A stretch of DNA of 64,000 nt from Parenemella sanctibonifatiensis (GTDB lineage Bacteria; Actinomycetota; Actinomycetes; Propionibacteriales; Propionibacteriaceae): the NCBI RefSeq assembly GCF_002250565.1, contig NZ_NMVJ01000006.1:124001-188000 (forward strand), read 5' to 3'. Positions 24,859 to 33,421 of the stretch are shown here, piece after piece (positions within the stretch are counted from its first letter, which is position 1; each line of letters begins with the position of its first letter). The notes below the pieces were generated by a model. That model saw only the letters and a program-made list of their open reading frames with translations, made no database searches and was not told the DNA's origin. Position numbers and translations under genes: made by a program.

Positions 24859-25460
24859 GCCACCAGCACCTCGGCGTCCTGGGGTTGGTCGCGGCGACCG
24901 CTGACCTCGATGTGCAAGCGGCGTTCCACCAGGCAGCCGTGCCCTCGCGACAGCCCCTCCCAGCTGTGACCCCAGGCCCGGATCCGCGACAGTGGTCGAG
25001 GCCAGTCACCGACCACGACCACGGTGCTGCGGCGGTGTCGCAGCCGTGATTCCAGCCGTGTCACCTGACCTGCCGGCAACCGGGGCGGAGCGGCGGCAAT
25101 GACAAGGTCAGTGGCCTCGACCACATCGGCGACGACGGTCAGCCACTGCTGTTGGACATCGGGGATGAGGACCAGCCGGTCCAGGCGTACGCCCCACTCC
25201 TGGGTTGCTTCGAGGTTGAGGTCGGGCAGGCCGACGGCGGCACACCAGGATCCGCGGCTGGTGGGTTCGGCCAGCAGGGCGCCCACCAGTGCCAGCGATC
25301 CGTGCAGAGTGTGGACGCCGCCGGATTCCAGTCCCCGCGGGAAGGCTGCGCGCAGGTCGGGGTGGAGCGACAGGAAAGGTGCCTGCTCGACGGGCGCGGT
25401 CCCGCTGGCCCGCAGTCGCTGCTGCAGGTCCGCCAGGCTCGGAATGGTGGTGGTCGTCAC
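24855..25460 (-). CDS. imuA': RecA-like mutasome accessory protein ImuA'
   Basis: A 201-residue protein of the actinobacterial ImuA' group, a RecA/SulA-like partner of ImuB in SOS mutagenesis. Recognisable parts are the N-terminal helix (LADLQQRLRASG), FPRGLESGGVHTLHGSLAL, GSWCAAVGLPDLNLEATQEWGV, and the strand-turn RSTVVVVGDWPRPLSRIRAW. GTG 25460 is chosen because it gives the first conserved residues and lies directly downstream of the LexA box and a -10-like GATACT; an upstream TTG at 25478 is inside the box. First gene of imuA'-imuB-dnaE2. Confidence 0.9.
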   Translation of the reverse strand: MTTTTIPSLADLQQRLRASGTAPVEQAPFLSLHPDLRAAFPRGLESGGVHTLHGSLALVGALLAEPTSRGSWCAAVGLPDLNLEATQEWGVRLDRLVLIPDVQQQWLTVVADVVEATDLVIAAAPPRLPAGQVTRLESRLRHRRSTVVVVGDWPRPLSRIRAWGHSWEGLSRGHGCLVERRLHIEVSGRRDQPQDAEVLVA

Positions 25461-25464
25461 ATCG

Positions 25465-25492
25465 CCAGTATCGAACAAGTGTTCGATACTGG
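25465..25492 (-). promoter_or_regulatory. LexA (SOS) box controlling imuA'-imuB-dnaE2
   Basis: TCGAAC-AAGT-GTTCGA (25471-25486) is a perfect actinobacterial LexA site. The symmetry extends to 12 bp per arm (CCAGTATCGAAC-AAGT-complement, 25465-25492), beyond what LexA needs. It overlaps the presumed -10 (GATACT) and ends 5 bases before the GTG start, so bound LexA would block initiation directly. Confidence 0.9.
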
Positions 25493-25544
25493 CAAGAGGG
25501 GGTTCCTCTGGAGGTGCGCGGAGTTGTGTCAGGGCAACAAAAAA

Positions 25545-25563
25545 CCGACCCCGGCGGGGTCGG
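25545..25563 (-). terminator. Rho-independent terminator of cspA
   Basis: On the minus strand an 8-bp stem (CCGACCCC, loop GCC, GGGGTCGG) is followed by TTTTTTG. It lies 35 bases after the cspA stop codon and insulates the imuA' promoter from cspA transcription. Confidence 0.88.
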
Positions 25564-25597
25564 CTTTCTGAATTGAGTCTGTGTCAGCTGTCGCTCA

Positions 25598-25801
25598 TCA
25601 CAGAGGGTGGACAGCGTCCGCCTGGGGACCCTTGGGTCCCTGGGTGGTCTCGAACTCGACACGCTGGCCCTCATCGAGAGAGCGGAAGCCGGACGAATCG
25701 ATCGCCGAGTAGTGGACGAACACATCGGGTCCGCCACCGTCGACCTCGATGAAGCCGTATCCCTTTTCAGCGTTGAACCACTTGACGGTTCCTTGAGCCA
25801 T
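25598..25801 (-). CDS. cspA: Cold-shock protein CspA
   Basis: A 67-residue cold-shock-domain protein, a five-stranded beta-barrel that binds single-stranded RNA and DNA and acts as an RNA chaperone. RNP1 (KGYGFIEV) and RNP2 (VFVHYSAI) are present, and the start [19 protein letters not shown] is typical. AAGGAGAAG precedes the ATG; a longer frame upstream is not coding. The 5' region (25802-25915) is long, as expected for a temperature-regulated csp leader, and has TAAGCAT near 25881 as a possible -10 element. It is divergent from adnA and ends at a strong terminator. Confidence 0.96.
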   Translation of the reverse strand: MAQGTVKWFNAEKGYGFIEVDGGGPDVFVHYSAIDSSGFRSLDEGQRVEFETTQGPKGPQADAVHPL

Positions 25802-25969
25802 GAAGCCTTCTCCTTGCATCCTGATGTCTCCGGGGGTTTCCGGGGCTGTGCACAACGCACGGGCGAGGAGCGACAGCATGCTTAGCTTTCCACACGGATC
25901 CCAGATCTCCAAGTCGACATTTCATTTGAGGTCAGATTTTTTGTCAGTGGGGTCTGGTTGCATGGGCAC

Positions 25970-28900
25970 ATGGCTACCCCGTCCTCCGCTGTCGTGCCGG
26001 CTTCTCGGGTGACTGATGTCACCCCGGACGAGCACCAGCGTCGTGTCATCGACCACGCCGGTCCGGCGGCCCTGGTGCTGGCCGGGGCTGGCACCGGAAA
26101 GACCACGACCGTGGCGTACACCGTCGCCGAGCGGATGCGACGGGACCACCTTCGTTCCGACCAGGTGCTGACATTGACCTTCAGCCGTCGGGCCGCCACC
26201 GACCTGGCCGGACAGATCGGCGGCCTGTTGCAGCAATCGGTGACCAACCCGTTGGCGATGACCTTCCATTCGTTGGCGCTGGCATTGGTGCGGCGGTTCT
26301 GGGACCGGCTGGACGACACGCGCAGTGAGCCGATGCGGTTGTTGACCGCGCCCCAGCAGACCGTCGTGCTGCGTGACCTGTTGGCTGAGGGGCGCACCGA
26401 TTTCGGTGCCCGGTTCGCCCAGGCTCGCACCACCCGTGCGTTCAGCCGTGATGTCGGGGCGCTGCTCACCCGGGCCCGTCAGTTGGGCCTGGACCCGGAC
26501 CACCTGATCGAGATCGGGGAGCGGGCGGACCGTCCGGACTGGCGTGCGGTGGGGGAGTTCTTCGAGGAATACCTCGACGTGCTCGATGCGATGCATCATC
26601 TCGACTACGCCGAATTGGTCCACCGGGCCCGGCTGCTGCTGGCCGATCCGGAGGTCGCTGGCGAGATCCACGACGAGCTCCGACTGATCTGCATCGATGA
26701 GTTGCAGGACTGCGACCCTGCCCAGGTCGCTCTGGTGCGGGAGTTGGCCGGACCGCGCTGTCAGGTGGTGGCTTTCGCCGACCCGGACCAGTCGATCTAT
26801 GGCTTCCGCGGCGCCGGCCCCGGGATCCTGCGGAGCTTCTGGCAGTCCTTCACCCATGCCGGCCAGGAGCCCGCACTGCTGAGCCTGCAGACCAGCCACC
26901 GGGCCGGCGCCAACCTGCTGAGCGCCCTGTCGGGGGTGGCACGACGGCTGCCAGTGCCACCGGGCATCCCGGCGCTGACTCCCGCCTCCGAAGGCGCCGC
27001 GTCGGTGGTGTCGTATCGCTCCGCGCAGCCGGCGCCCGGACTGCCGGAGGGTGAGGTCCAGGTCTGGGAATGTTCCAGCGAGATGTCCCAGGCCCACCAC
27101 ATCGCCCAATTGTTGCGGCGCGCGCATCTGGTGGAGGGCCGGCCGTGGACCGACATGGCCGTCCTGGTCCGGTCCGGGCGGGCCAGCATCCCGGTGCTGT
27201 CCCGGGCGCTGATTGCTGCCGGCGTACCGGTGCGGGTCGCTGGTGACGAGGTGCCGTTGGCCTCGGAGCTGGCGGTACGCCCGCTGCTGGCCGGGCTGGA
27301 AGCTGTCGCCGAGGCGTGGCCGGACCTGGATGCCGACACCGCCGCTCGGTTGCTGACCTCGCCGCTGGGCGGACTGGACAGCGTCGGCCTGCGTCGCCTG
27401 GGCCGACAACTGCGTGCCAGTTGGACTCCCGACGGGGTGGACGGGGCCGACCAGGCCCCGCCGATGTCGACCGAACTGATCGCCAGGGTGCTGACCCGGC
27501 CCGAGATCCTGGGGCCGCATGCTGACGAATCGGCCGAGTTGCGCGCTCTCGTCTCGCTGCACCAGGTGTTGGCAGCGGCCCGGGAGAAGTTCGAGCAGCG
27601 GCGTCCGATCGCCGAGGTGTTGTGGTCGCTGTGGAGTGGCACCGACTGGCCGCAGCGGTTGCGGCGCCGAGCCACCGTGGCAGGCGAGCAGGGATTGGCG
27701 GCGGATCGTGACCTCGATGCGGTGCTGGCGTTGTTTGATCTGGCCAGACGCCATGACGAAGGTTCCCGCGGCCACGGCGTCACCTACTTTCTCGACGACG
27801 TCGCCGGTCAGCAGATCCCTGCCTCGACCGTACGCCCGGGTGGTCGGGAACGACCCGGCGTGGCATTGATGACGGCGCACCGCGCCAAGGGCGAGCAGTG
27901 GCCGCTGGTGGTCGTGGCCGGTGCCCAGGAAGGCACTTGGCCCGATCTGCGCCGACGCAGCGCCCTGCTGGAGCCGGCGCGGCTGGGACGCAACGGCATG
28001 GACGAGCCGCCCAGCACCGCCAGTCTGGTTGCGGAAGAACGCCGACTGTTTCTGGTTGCGTGCGCTCGAGCGGCCGAGCAGTTGGTGGTGTCGACGGTGC
28101 TGGGGACCGAGGGCGAGGGAGACGCTCCGTCACGTTTTGCCGCCGAGTTGGGGGTGCGGCCACAGCGGCTGGAAGGCCGCCCGGAGCGGCCGCTGTCGTT
28201 GTCGGTGTTCGTCGGCGAACTGCGCCGCTGCGCCGCCGACCCGGAGGCCAGCCCGGCACTGCGAGAGGCTGCCACCAAGCGGCTCGGTGAGATCGCCGCG
28301 GCACGCGACAGCGACGGCAATCTGTTGGTGCCGCACGCCGACCCGAACACTTGGTGGGGGATGACCCAGCCGGCCCCGACCAACACCCTGGACCTGCAAC
28401 GGCTGACGCTGTCAGCAGGGGATGTGGAATCCCTGCTGACCTGCCCTCGCAGTTGGTTCCTCACCAAGAAAGCTCGTGCCCAACGGCCGGGCACGAATGC
28501 CACCAGCATCGGCAATCTGATCCACGTGCTTGCAGAGCGGATGGTCTCCCGCGGCTGGGGCCAGCTCGAGCTCGCCGATGCGCTGGACCGGTCTTGGCAG
28601 GCGGTGCCCTCAGAAGCGCCATGGCTGTCAGCGAGCCAGCGCGCGGAGGTGGAGAACGCTCTGGAGCGCTTGCACCTGTGGCACCAGCGGCAGGTGCGGG
28701 AAGTCATCGGGGTCGAGGTCGAGTTTGAGGTCAACGCCACCATCGAGGACCGGGAGGTCACCTGTCGAGGTCGCGTCGACCGACTGGAGCGGGACGTCAA
28801 CGGCCGGCTGTGGGTGGTTGACTTCAAGACCGGCAGGACAGTGGCCAAGGCGGAGGAGAACATCCAGTTGGCCTTCTACCAGTGGGTGGTGGCTCAGGGA

Positions 28901-29206
28901 GGTTTCGACCGGCTGGTGCCGGACGCGCAGCCCGGCGGTGCCGAACTGGTCTTTCTCCGCGGCGAATCCAAGTACGAGACAGGGATGCCGATCGTCACCA
29001 GCCAGTTGTCGCTGCTCGAGAGGCCCTACCTCAGCAGTGATCCGGACGATCCGGACCGGGCGTACTCGTCGTGGGCCGAGGCCAGGGTCGCGCGGGCGGT
29101 GCGCACCATGGTGGCCGCCGAGTTCCCGGCGATATCCAACCCGGGTTGCCGGTGGTGTCCGTTCACCGCCAGTTGCCCCGCGAAGAGTGAGCAGGTGGTC
29201 GCATGA
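25970..29206 (+). CDS. adnA: AdnA subunit of the AdnAB helicase-nuclease (Rv3202c type)
   Basis: A 1078-residue UvrD-like helicase fused to a RecB-type nuclease, the AdnA subunit of the actinobacterial double-strand-break resection complex. Walker A is LAGAGTGKTTT (about residues 35-45), motif II is IDELQD. The C-terminal nuclease has GRVDRLE and VVDFKTG (about 934-955). A cysteine in LTCPRSWFL (about 825) and the cluster CRWCPFTASC (about 1060) form the Fe-S set typical of AddB/AdnA nucleases. ATG 25970 is preferred over TTG 25958; neither has a clear Shine-Dalgarno. adnB overlaps by 4 bases. In mycobacteria the AdnA motor is secondary to AdnB. Confidence 0.93.
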   Translation: MATPSSAVVPASRVTDVTPDEHQRRVIDHAGPAALVLAGAGTGKTTTVAYTVAERMRRDHLRSDQVLTLTFSRRAATDLAGQIGGLLQQSVTNPLAMTFHSLALALVRRFWDRLDDTRSEPMRLLTAPQQTVVLRDLLAEGRTDFGARFAQARTTRAFSRDVGALLTRARQLGLDPDHLIEIGERADRPDWRAVGEFFEEYLDVLDAMHHLDYAELVHRARLLLADPEVAGEIHDELRLICIDELQDCDPAQVALVRELAGPRCQVVAFADPDQSIYGFRGAGPGILRSFWQSFTHAGQEPALLSLQTSHRAGANLLSALSGVARRLPVPPGIPALTPASEGAASVVSYRSAQPAPGLPEGEVQVWECSSEMSQAHHIAQLLRRAHLVEGRPWTDMAVLVRSGRASIPVLSRALIAAGVPVRVAGDEVPLASELAVRPLLAGLEAVAEAWPDLDADTAARLLTSPLGGLDSVGLRRLGRQLRASWTPDGVDGADQAPPMSTELIARVLTRPEILGPHADESAELRALVSLHQVLAAAREKFEQRRPIAEVLWSLWSGTDWPQRLRRRATVAGEQGLAADRDLDAVLALFDLARRHDEGSRGHGVTYFLDDVAGQQIPASTVRPGGRERPGVALMTAHRAKGEQWPLVVVAGAQEGTWPDLRRRSALLEPARLGRNGMDEPPSTASLVAEERRLFLVACARAAEQLVVSTVLGTEGEGDAPSRFAAELGVRPQRLEGRPERPLSLSVFVGELRRCAADPEASPALREAATKRLGEIAAARDSDGNLLVPHADPNTWWGMTQPAPTNTLDLQRLTLSAGDVESLLTCPRSWFLTKKARAQRPGTNATSIGNLIHVLAERMVSRGWGQLELADALDRSWQAVPSEAPWLSASQRAEVENALERLHLWHQRQVREVIGVEVEFEVNATIEDREVTCRGRVDRLERDVNGRLWVVDFKTGRTVAKAEENIQLAFYQWVVAQGGFDRLVPDAQPGGAELVFLRGESKYETGMPIVTSQLSLLERPYLSSDPDDPDRAYSSWAEARVARAVRTMVAAEFPAISNPGCRWCPFTASCPAKSEQVVA

Positions 29207-32200
29207 CGCCGGCGTTGACCCGGCCCGAGGACGTCAAGGATGTGCTGGGCATTCCGTTCTCCGATGAGCAGCTCGAAGCCATCACCGCGCCGCTGGAACC
29301 GACGGTGATCATCGCCGGCGCCGGCACCGGCAAGACCACCGTGATGGCCGCCCGAGTGGTGTGGCTGGTCGGTTCGGGTCAGGTACGCCCGGAGCAGGTG
29401 TTGGGGCTGACCTTCACGCGCAAGGCCGCCAGCGAACTCTCCGACCGGGTCCGGACTGCACTCAAACGTGCTGGTGTCGTCGACACCAGCACCGTCGACG
29501 AGTCCGGCGAGCAGGTCGTCATGACCTATGACGCCTTCGCGGCGCGGCTGGTCAGCGAGCACGGCGCCCGGATCGGGGTCGAATCAGACGCAGTGATGAT
29601 CAGCGGCGCGGCTCGATTCCGGCTCGCCTCTCGGGCCGTGATCGCTGCGGTGGGGCCATTCATCCATCTGCCGCGGCTGCGACCCGACACCGTCACCGAG
29701 CGAGTGCTGGCGTTGGACGCGCAGTTGCAGAGCAACCTGGTCGACGCCGGGGACATCCACGCACTCACCGATGCGTTGGCCAGCCACATCGAGAACGCGC
29801 CGCGCAATCGCCAAGGCAACGTCTATGCCTCCATCAAGGACATGACCGCGGCCAGTCACGAACGCATTGAGCTGGTTGATCTGGTGCAGGACTACCAGGC
29901 ACTCAAGCGTCGGCTGGGTGTGGTGGAGTTCGCGGACCAGATGGCCACCGCGGCACGGCTGGTTGATGAGGCGCCCGAGGTGGCGGCGCTGGTACGCGAC
30001 CAGTTCGCCGTGGTGCTGTTGGACGAATACCAGGACACCTCTTCGGCCCAGGCGCAGTTGCTGCGCGGCCTGTTCAGCGGGCCGGACCTCGATCACGGTC
30101 GTGGCCACCCGGTGACCGCTGTCGGGGACCCGTTCCAGGCCATCTATGGCTGGCGCGGCGCCGCGGCCAGCAACATCACCGCCTTCGCCCAGGACTTCCC
30201 CAAGACCGACGGCAACGCTGCCACTCGACAGGCACTGACCATCAACCGCCGCAGCGGACCGGCCATCCTCGACGTCGCCAACGCACTGGCCGAACCGTTG
30301 CGGGCCGACCCCGCCATGAGCGGGGTGGGCCGGAAGCTGGTGGCGCCACCGGGCACCCCGCCCGGCACCATCCGCGCGGCGAGTTTCTCGACCTGGCCTG
30401 AGGAGGTGGCGTGGATCACCGATCAGGTCGCTGCCGCACACCATCGCGGACCGCGGCGGACCGACCAGGCCCGTGAGACCGTGACCCGGTGGAGCGACAT
30501 CGCGGTGCTGTCGCGCCGCAATGCCGACATCGCCACCATCTATGCCGCGCTGTCGGCGCGGGACATTCCTGCCGAGATCGTCGGCCTGGGCGGTCTGCTC
30601 GACCTGCCCGAGGTGGCCGACGTGGTCGCCACGCTGCGGTTGATCGACGATGTCACAGCCAACCCTGCTGTGGTGCGGCTGCTGAGTGGCTCCCGGTGGA
30701 GCCTGGACCCGGCCGACCTGGAACTGCTGGGCCGGCGTGCCCGCCAGCTCGCCGGCACCGGCACGGGAGTGCCGTTGTCGGAAGCCGACGAGATGGCCGT
30801 CGCCGCGATGGGCACCGATCCCGCCGACCTGATCTGCCTGATGGATGCGATCGATGATCCGGGTGATCTGGACTACAGCCCACGGGGTCGAGCCGTGATC
30901 GACCAGTTCGGCGCCGAACTGCGCCACTTGCGCCGGCTGGGTGATCAGACGGTGGTGGACCTGACCAGGCGAGTGATTACCACGTTGGGCTTGGAGCAGG
31001 AGATCCATGCCTCCCCGACCCTGTCCCGGGGCACCCGGGCCGAACAGCTGGCTGCCTTCGTGGATGCCGTTGCCGACTATGTCGACGTCGACGGGGACGG
31101 GTCGTTGGGGGGACTGCTGGCATACCTGGATGACGAACGCGAGCGTGGGGTCGGCCTCGAGCAGGCGCTGCCCACCGGGGAGGACTCGGTCAAGCTGCTC
31201 ACCATTCACCGGGCCAAGGGCTTGGAATGGGAGATGGTCTTCTTGCCCTCGTTGACCGCCAAGACTTTCCCCAGTGATCGTGGGGCCAGCGTGTGGCCAA
31301 CGTCGGCCGACACTTTGCCCGCGGTGCTGCGAGGGGATGCCGACGCGATCCCGCAGTTGACCGAGGTGAGCGACGCGGGCATCAAGAAATACAAGCAGGC
31401 CCTGTCGAAGGAGGACCGCCGATCGGAGGACCGGCTGGCCTACGTCGCGGTCACCCGGGCGCGGCGAGTCCTGATCGGCACCACCCACACCTGGCGTCCC
31501 GACACCCAGCGGCCCCGAGAGAGCTCTGATTATCTCGTCCCCATCTGGGCGGCTGCCGAGGCCGCCGACCAGCTGGGCGCGGTCGCCGCTGACCGGGCCG
31601 AGACGAATCCGCTGGTGACCCAGGATCGCCCGGCGCCCTGGCCTGACCAGTTCGATCCCGACGCGTACGCGCGGCGGGCTGCGGCTGCGGATGCAGTGCG
31701 CCGCCACCGGGACCAGATCAGTCGGGGCCAACCGGAGCCTGGCTGGTCCGACCCCGAGCTCAACCTCGACGAGTACGCCCTGGTGCAGGCATGGGATGCC
31801 GACGTGGAACGGCTCCTCACCGAAGCACGCCAGCAACGGGAGGAACCGGAGTTGGCGCCGTTGCCCGGTGTCATCGCGGCGACCTCGGTGGAACGGATCC
31901 TGCGCGACGAGGACGGCTATCGACGGGAGCTGCAGCGCCCGATGCCGCGGCCGCCCTCGGCGACGGCGCGGCTCGGCAACCTGTTCCACGCATGGATCGA
32001 ACAGCAACTGGGGCAGGACCAGCTCGTTGACCCCGATGACCTGCCCGATCGGGTCGATCTTGACATCACCGACGAGGCCGACCTGCGTCATCTGCAGCAG
32101 CAGTTCCTCACCAGCAGTTATGCGCAGCGCAAGCCGTTGGCGGTCGAAATGCCCTTCCAGCTCCACTTGCCCGCACACCAGCAGCCGGGCGGGGACCTCA

Positions 32201-32484
32201 TCCCGGGGCGCGTGATTCGGGGTCGGATCGATGCCGTGTACGCCGGCACCGACGGTCACCGGTTCCAGGTCGTCGACTGGAAGACCGGTGGCGGCGACCG
32301 GGCCGACCCCTACCAGCTGGCCATCTATCGGCTGGCGCTGGCGGACATGCACGAGGTGGCGGTCGATGAGGTGGATGCGGTGTTCCATTTCGTGCGGAGC
32401 GGCCGCACGATTCGGCCCGAGTCGTACGCCTCCCGCGAGGAACTGATCCAGATCCTCAGCGACCCGATCCATGGGCAACAATGA
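29203..32484 (+). CDS. adnB: AdnB subunit of the AdnAB helicase-nuclease (Rv3201c type)
   Basis: A 1093-residue SF1 helicase-nuclease, in mycobacteria the lead motor of AdnAB. Walker A is IAGAGTGKTTV (about residues 37-47), motif II LLDEYQDTSSAQ (about 272), motif III region AVGDPFQAIYGWRGA, motif V/VI VKLLTIHRAKGLEWEMVFLP and AYVAVTRARRVL. The C-terminal nuclease contains GNLFHAWIE, GRIDAVYAG and VVDWKTGGG (about residues 1007-1031). Start codon overlaps the adnA stop (ATGA), so subunits are made in coupled fashion. nudC begins 14 bases before its end. The complex unwinds and degrades double-strand ends to expose 3' tails for RecA. Confidence 0.95.
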   Translation: MTPALTRPEDVKDVLGIPFSDEQLEAITAPLEPTVIIAGAGTGKTTVMAARVVWLVGSGQVRPEQVLGLTFTRKAASELSDRVRTALKRAGVVDTSTVDESGEQVVMTYDAFAARLVSEHGARIGVESDAVMISGAARFRLASRAVIAAVGPFIHLPRLRPDTVTERVLALDAQLQSNLVDAGDIHALTDALASHIENAPRNRQGNVYASIKDMTAASHERIELVDLVQDYQALKRRLGVVEFADQMATAARLVDEAPEVAALVRDQFAVVLLDEYQDTSSAQAQLLRGLFSGPDLDHGRGHPVTAVGDPFQAIYGWRGAAASNITAFAQDFPKTDGNAATRQALTINRRSGPAILDVANALAEPLRADPAMSGVGRKLVAPPGTPPGTIRAASFSTWPEEVAWITDQVAAAHHRGPRRTDQARETVTRWSDIAVLSRRNADIATIYAALSARDIPAEIVGLGGLLDLPEVADVVATLRLIDDVTANPAVVRLLSGSRWSLDPADLELLGRRARQLAGTGTGVPLSEADEMAVAAMGTDPADLICLMDAIDDPGDLDYSPRGRAVIDQFGAELRHLRRLGDQTVVDLTRRVITTLGLEQEIHASPTLSRGTRAEQLAAFVDAVADYVDVDGDGSLGGLLAYLDDERERGVGLEQALPTGEDSVKLLTIHRAKGLEWEMVFLPSLTAKTFPSDRGASVWPTSADTLPAVLRGDADAIPQLTEVSDAGIKKYKQALSKEDRRSEDRLAYVAVTRARRVLIGTTHTWRPDTQRPRESSDYLVPIWAAAEAADQLGAVAADRAETNPLVTQDRPAPWPDQFDPDAYARRAAAADAVRRHRDQISRGQPEPGWSDPELNLDEYALVQAWDADVERLLTEARQQREEPELAPLPGVIAATSVERILRDEDGYRRELQRPMPRPPSATARLGNLFHAWIEQQLGQDQLVDPDDLPDRVDLDITDEADLRHLQQQFLTSSYAQRKPLAVEMPFQLHLPAHQQPGGDLIPGRVIRGRIDAVYAGTDGHRFQVVDWKTGGGDRADPYQLAIYRLALADMHEVAVDEVDAVFHFVRSGRTIRPESYASREELIQILSDPIHGQQ

Positions 32485-33397
32485 GTCGGTGACTTCGCCG
32501 AACGTCCCCAGTCCTGACCGATCCGCCGAGCAACCCGTACGCGCCAGTGAGCTGGTCCGACTGCCGGACCACCGCTTCGACGGACCGGGCTGGGAGCGGG
32601 CGCAGCTGGTGCAGGTACGGATGGTTGACCAGGGCGGGCGAGAGGTGCCGGCGATGGCAGCCGAGGGTGATCCGGTGCGGTTGGTGACCAGCACGCCGGA
32701 GCAGCCGTTCGATCCGGTCCGACACGTCGTGCTCGGCACGGTCGGAGAGGGAACCATCGTGCTCGACCTGCGCGGCGACGCCGAGCCCGGGCTGCCGGTG
32801 CGGGACCTGTTGCCGCAGCTGTCCAACGTTGAGCGAGACATCGCCAATGCGGCGGTGGCCCTGCACGCCTGGCACCAGCAGCGTCACTGCCGCCAATGCG
32901 GTGGGCCGACGGTGCCGACGTCGGGTGGCGCCCCGCAGCTGTGTCAGGAGTGCGGCGCGCTGGACTTCCCGCGTACCGACCCGGCCATCATCGTCGCGAT
33001 CACCGACGAGCAGGATCGGCTGCTGTTGGGGCACCAGGGCACCTGGGACAACAACCGCTACTCCCTGCTGGCGGGTTTCGTCGAAGCCGGCGAGTCACTG
33101 GAGCAGGCCGTCTTCCGCGAGGTCTTCGAGGAGGCGGGCGTACGTCTGGATCGCGTCAGCTACGTGACCTCGCAGCCTTGGCCGTTCCCGCGTTCGCTGA
33201 TGCTCGGTTTCACCGCGACAGCCCGCAGCCAGGACGTCGAGGTCGACGGTGAGGAGATCACCCACGCCGCGTTCTACACGCGCGAGGAGGTCAACCGGGC
33301 CGTCGCCGACGGCCGGATGAGCCTGCCCGGAGCTCCCTCCTTGGGACACGAGCTGATCCACCGCTGGCTGGCCGGCCGATTGCCCGCCACCAGCTGA
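32471..33397 (+). CDS. nudC: NAD(+)/NADH diphosphatase NudC
   Basis: A 308-residue Nudix hydrolase that cleaves NAD(H) to NMN(H) and AMP and can remove NAD caps from RNA 5' ends. The zinc ribbon (CRQCGG, then CQECGA, about residues 140-165) is followed by the Nudix box GFVEAGESLEQAVFREVFEE (about 203-222) and the NudC signature SQPWPFPRSLML. It overlaps the end of adnB by 14 bases, with a weak ribosome-binding region inside adnB. The same adnA-adnB-nudC order is found in M. tuberculosis, except that Rv3200c, a potassium-channel-type gene, is missing here. Convergent with recD. Confidence 0.96.
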   Translation: MGNNESVTSPNVPSPDRSAEQPVRASELVRLPDHRFDGPGWERAQLVQVRMVDQGGREVPAMAAEGDPVRLVTSTPEQPFDPVRHVVLGTVGEGTIVLDLRGDAEPGLPVRDLLPQLSNVERDIANAAVALHAWHQQRHCRQCGGPTVPTSGGAPQLCQECGALDFPRTDPAIIVAITDEQDRLLLGHQGTWDNNRYSLLAGFVEAGESLEQAVFREVFEEAGVRLDRVSYVTSQPWPFPRSLMLGFTATARSQDVEVDGEEITHAAFYTREEVNRAVADGRMSLPGAPSLGHELIHRWLAGRLPATS

Positions 33398-33406
33398 GGC
33401 TGGAGT

Positions 33407-33421
33407 CGGCTGTTAGAGCCG
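33407..33421. terminator. Small stem-loop between nudC and recD
   Basis: CGGCT-GTTAG-AGCCG spans the recD stop codon (TTA at 33413-33415 on the plus strand) 10 bases after the nudC stop. Outer bases GGCTG/CAGCC extend the pairing with bulges. Only 15 bases separate the two convergent genes, so this is the only room for a terminator. Confidence 0.35.
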
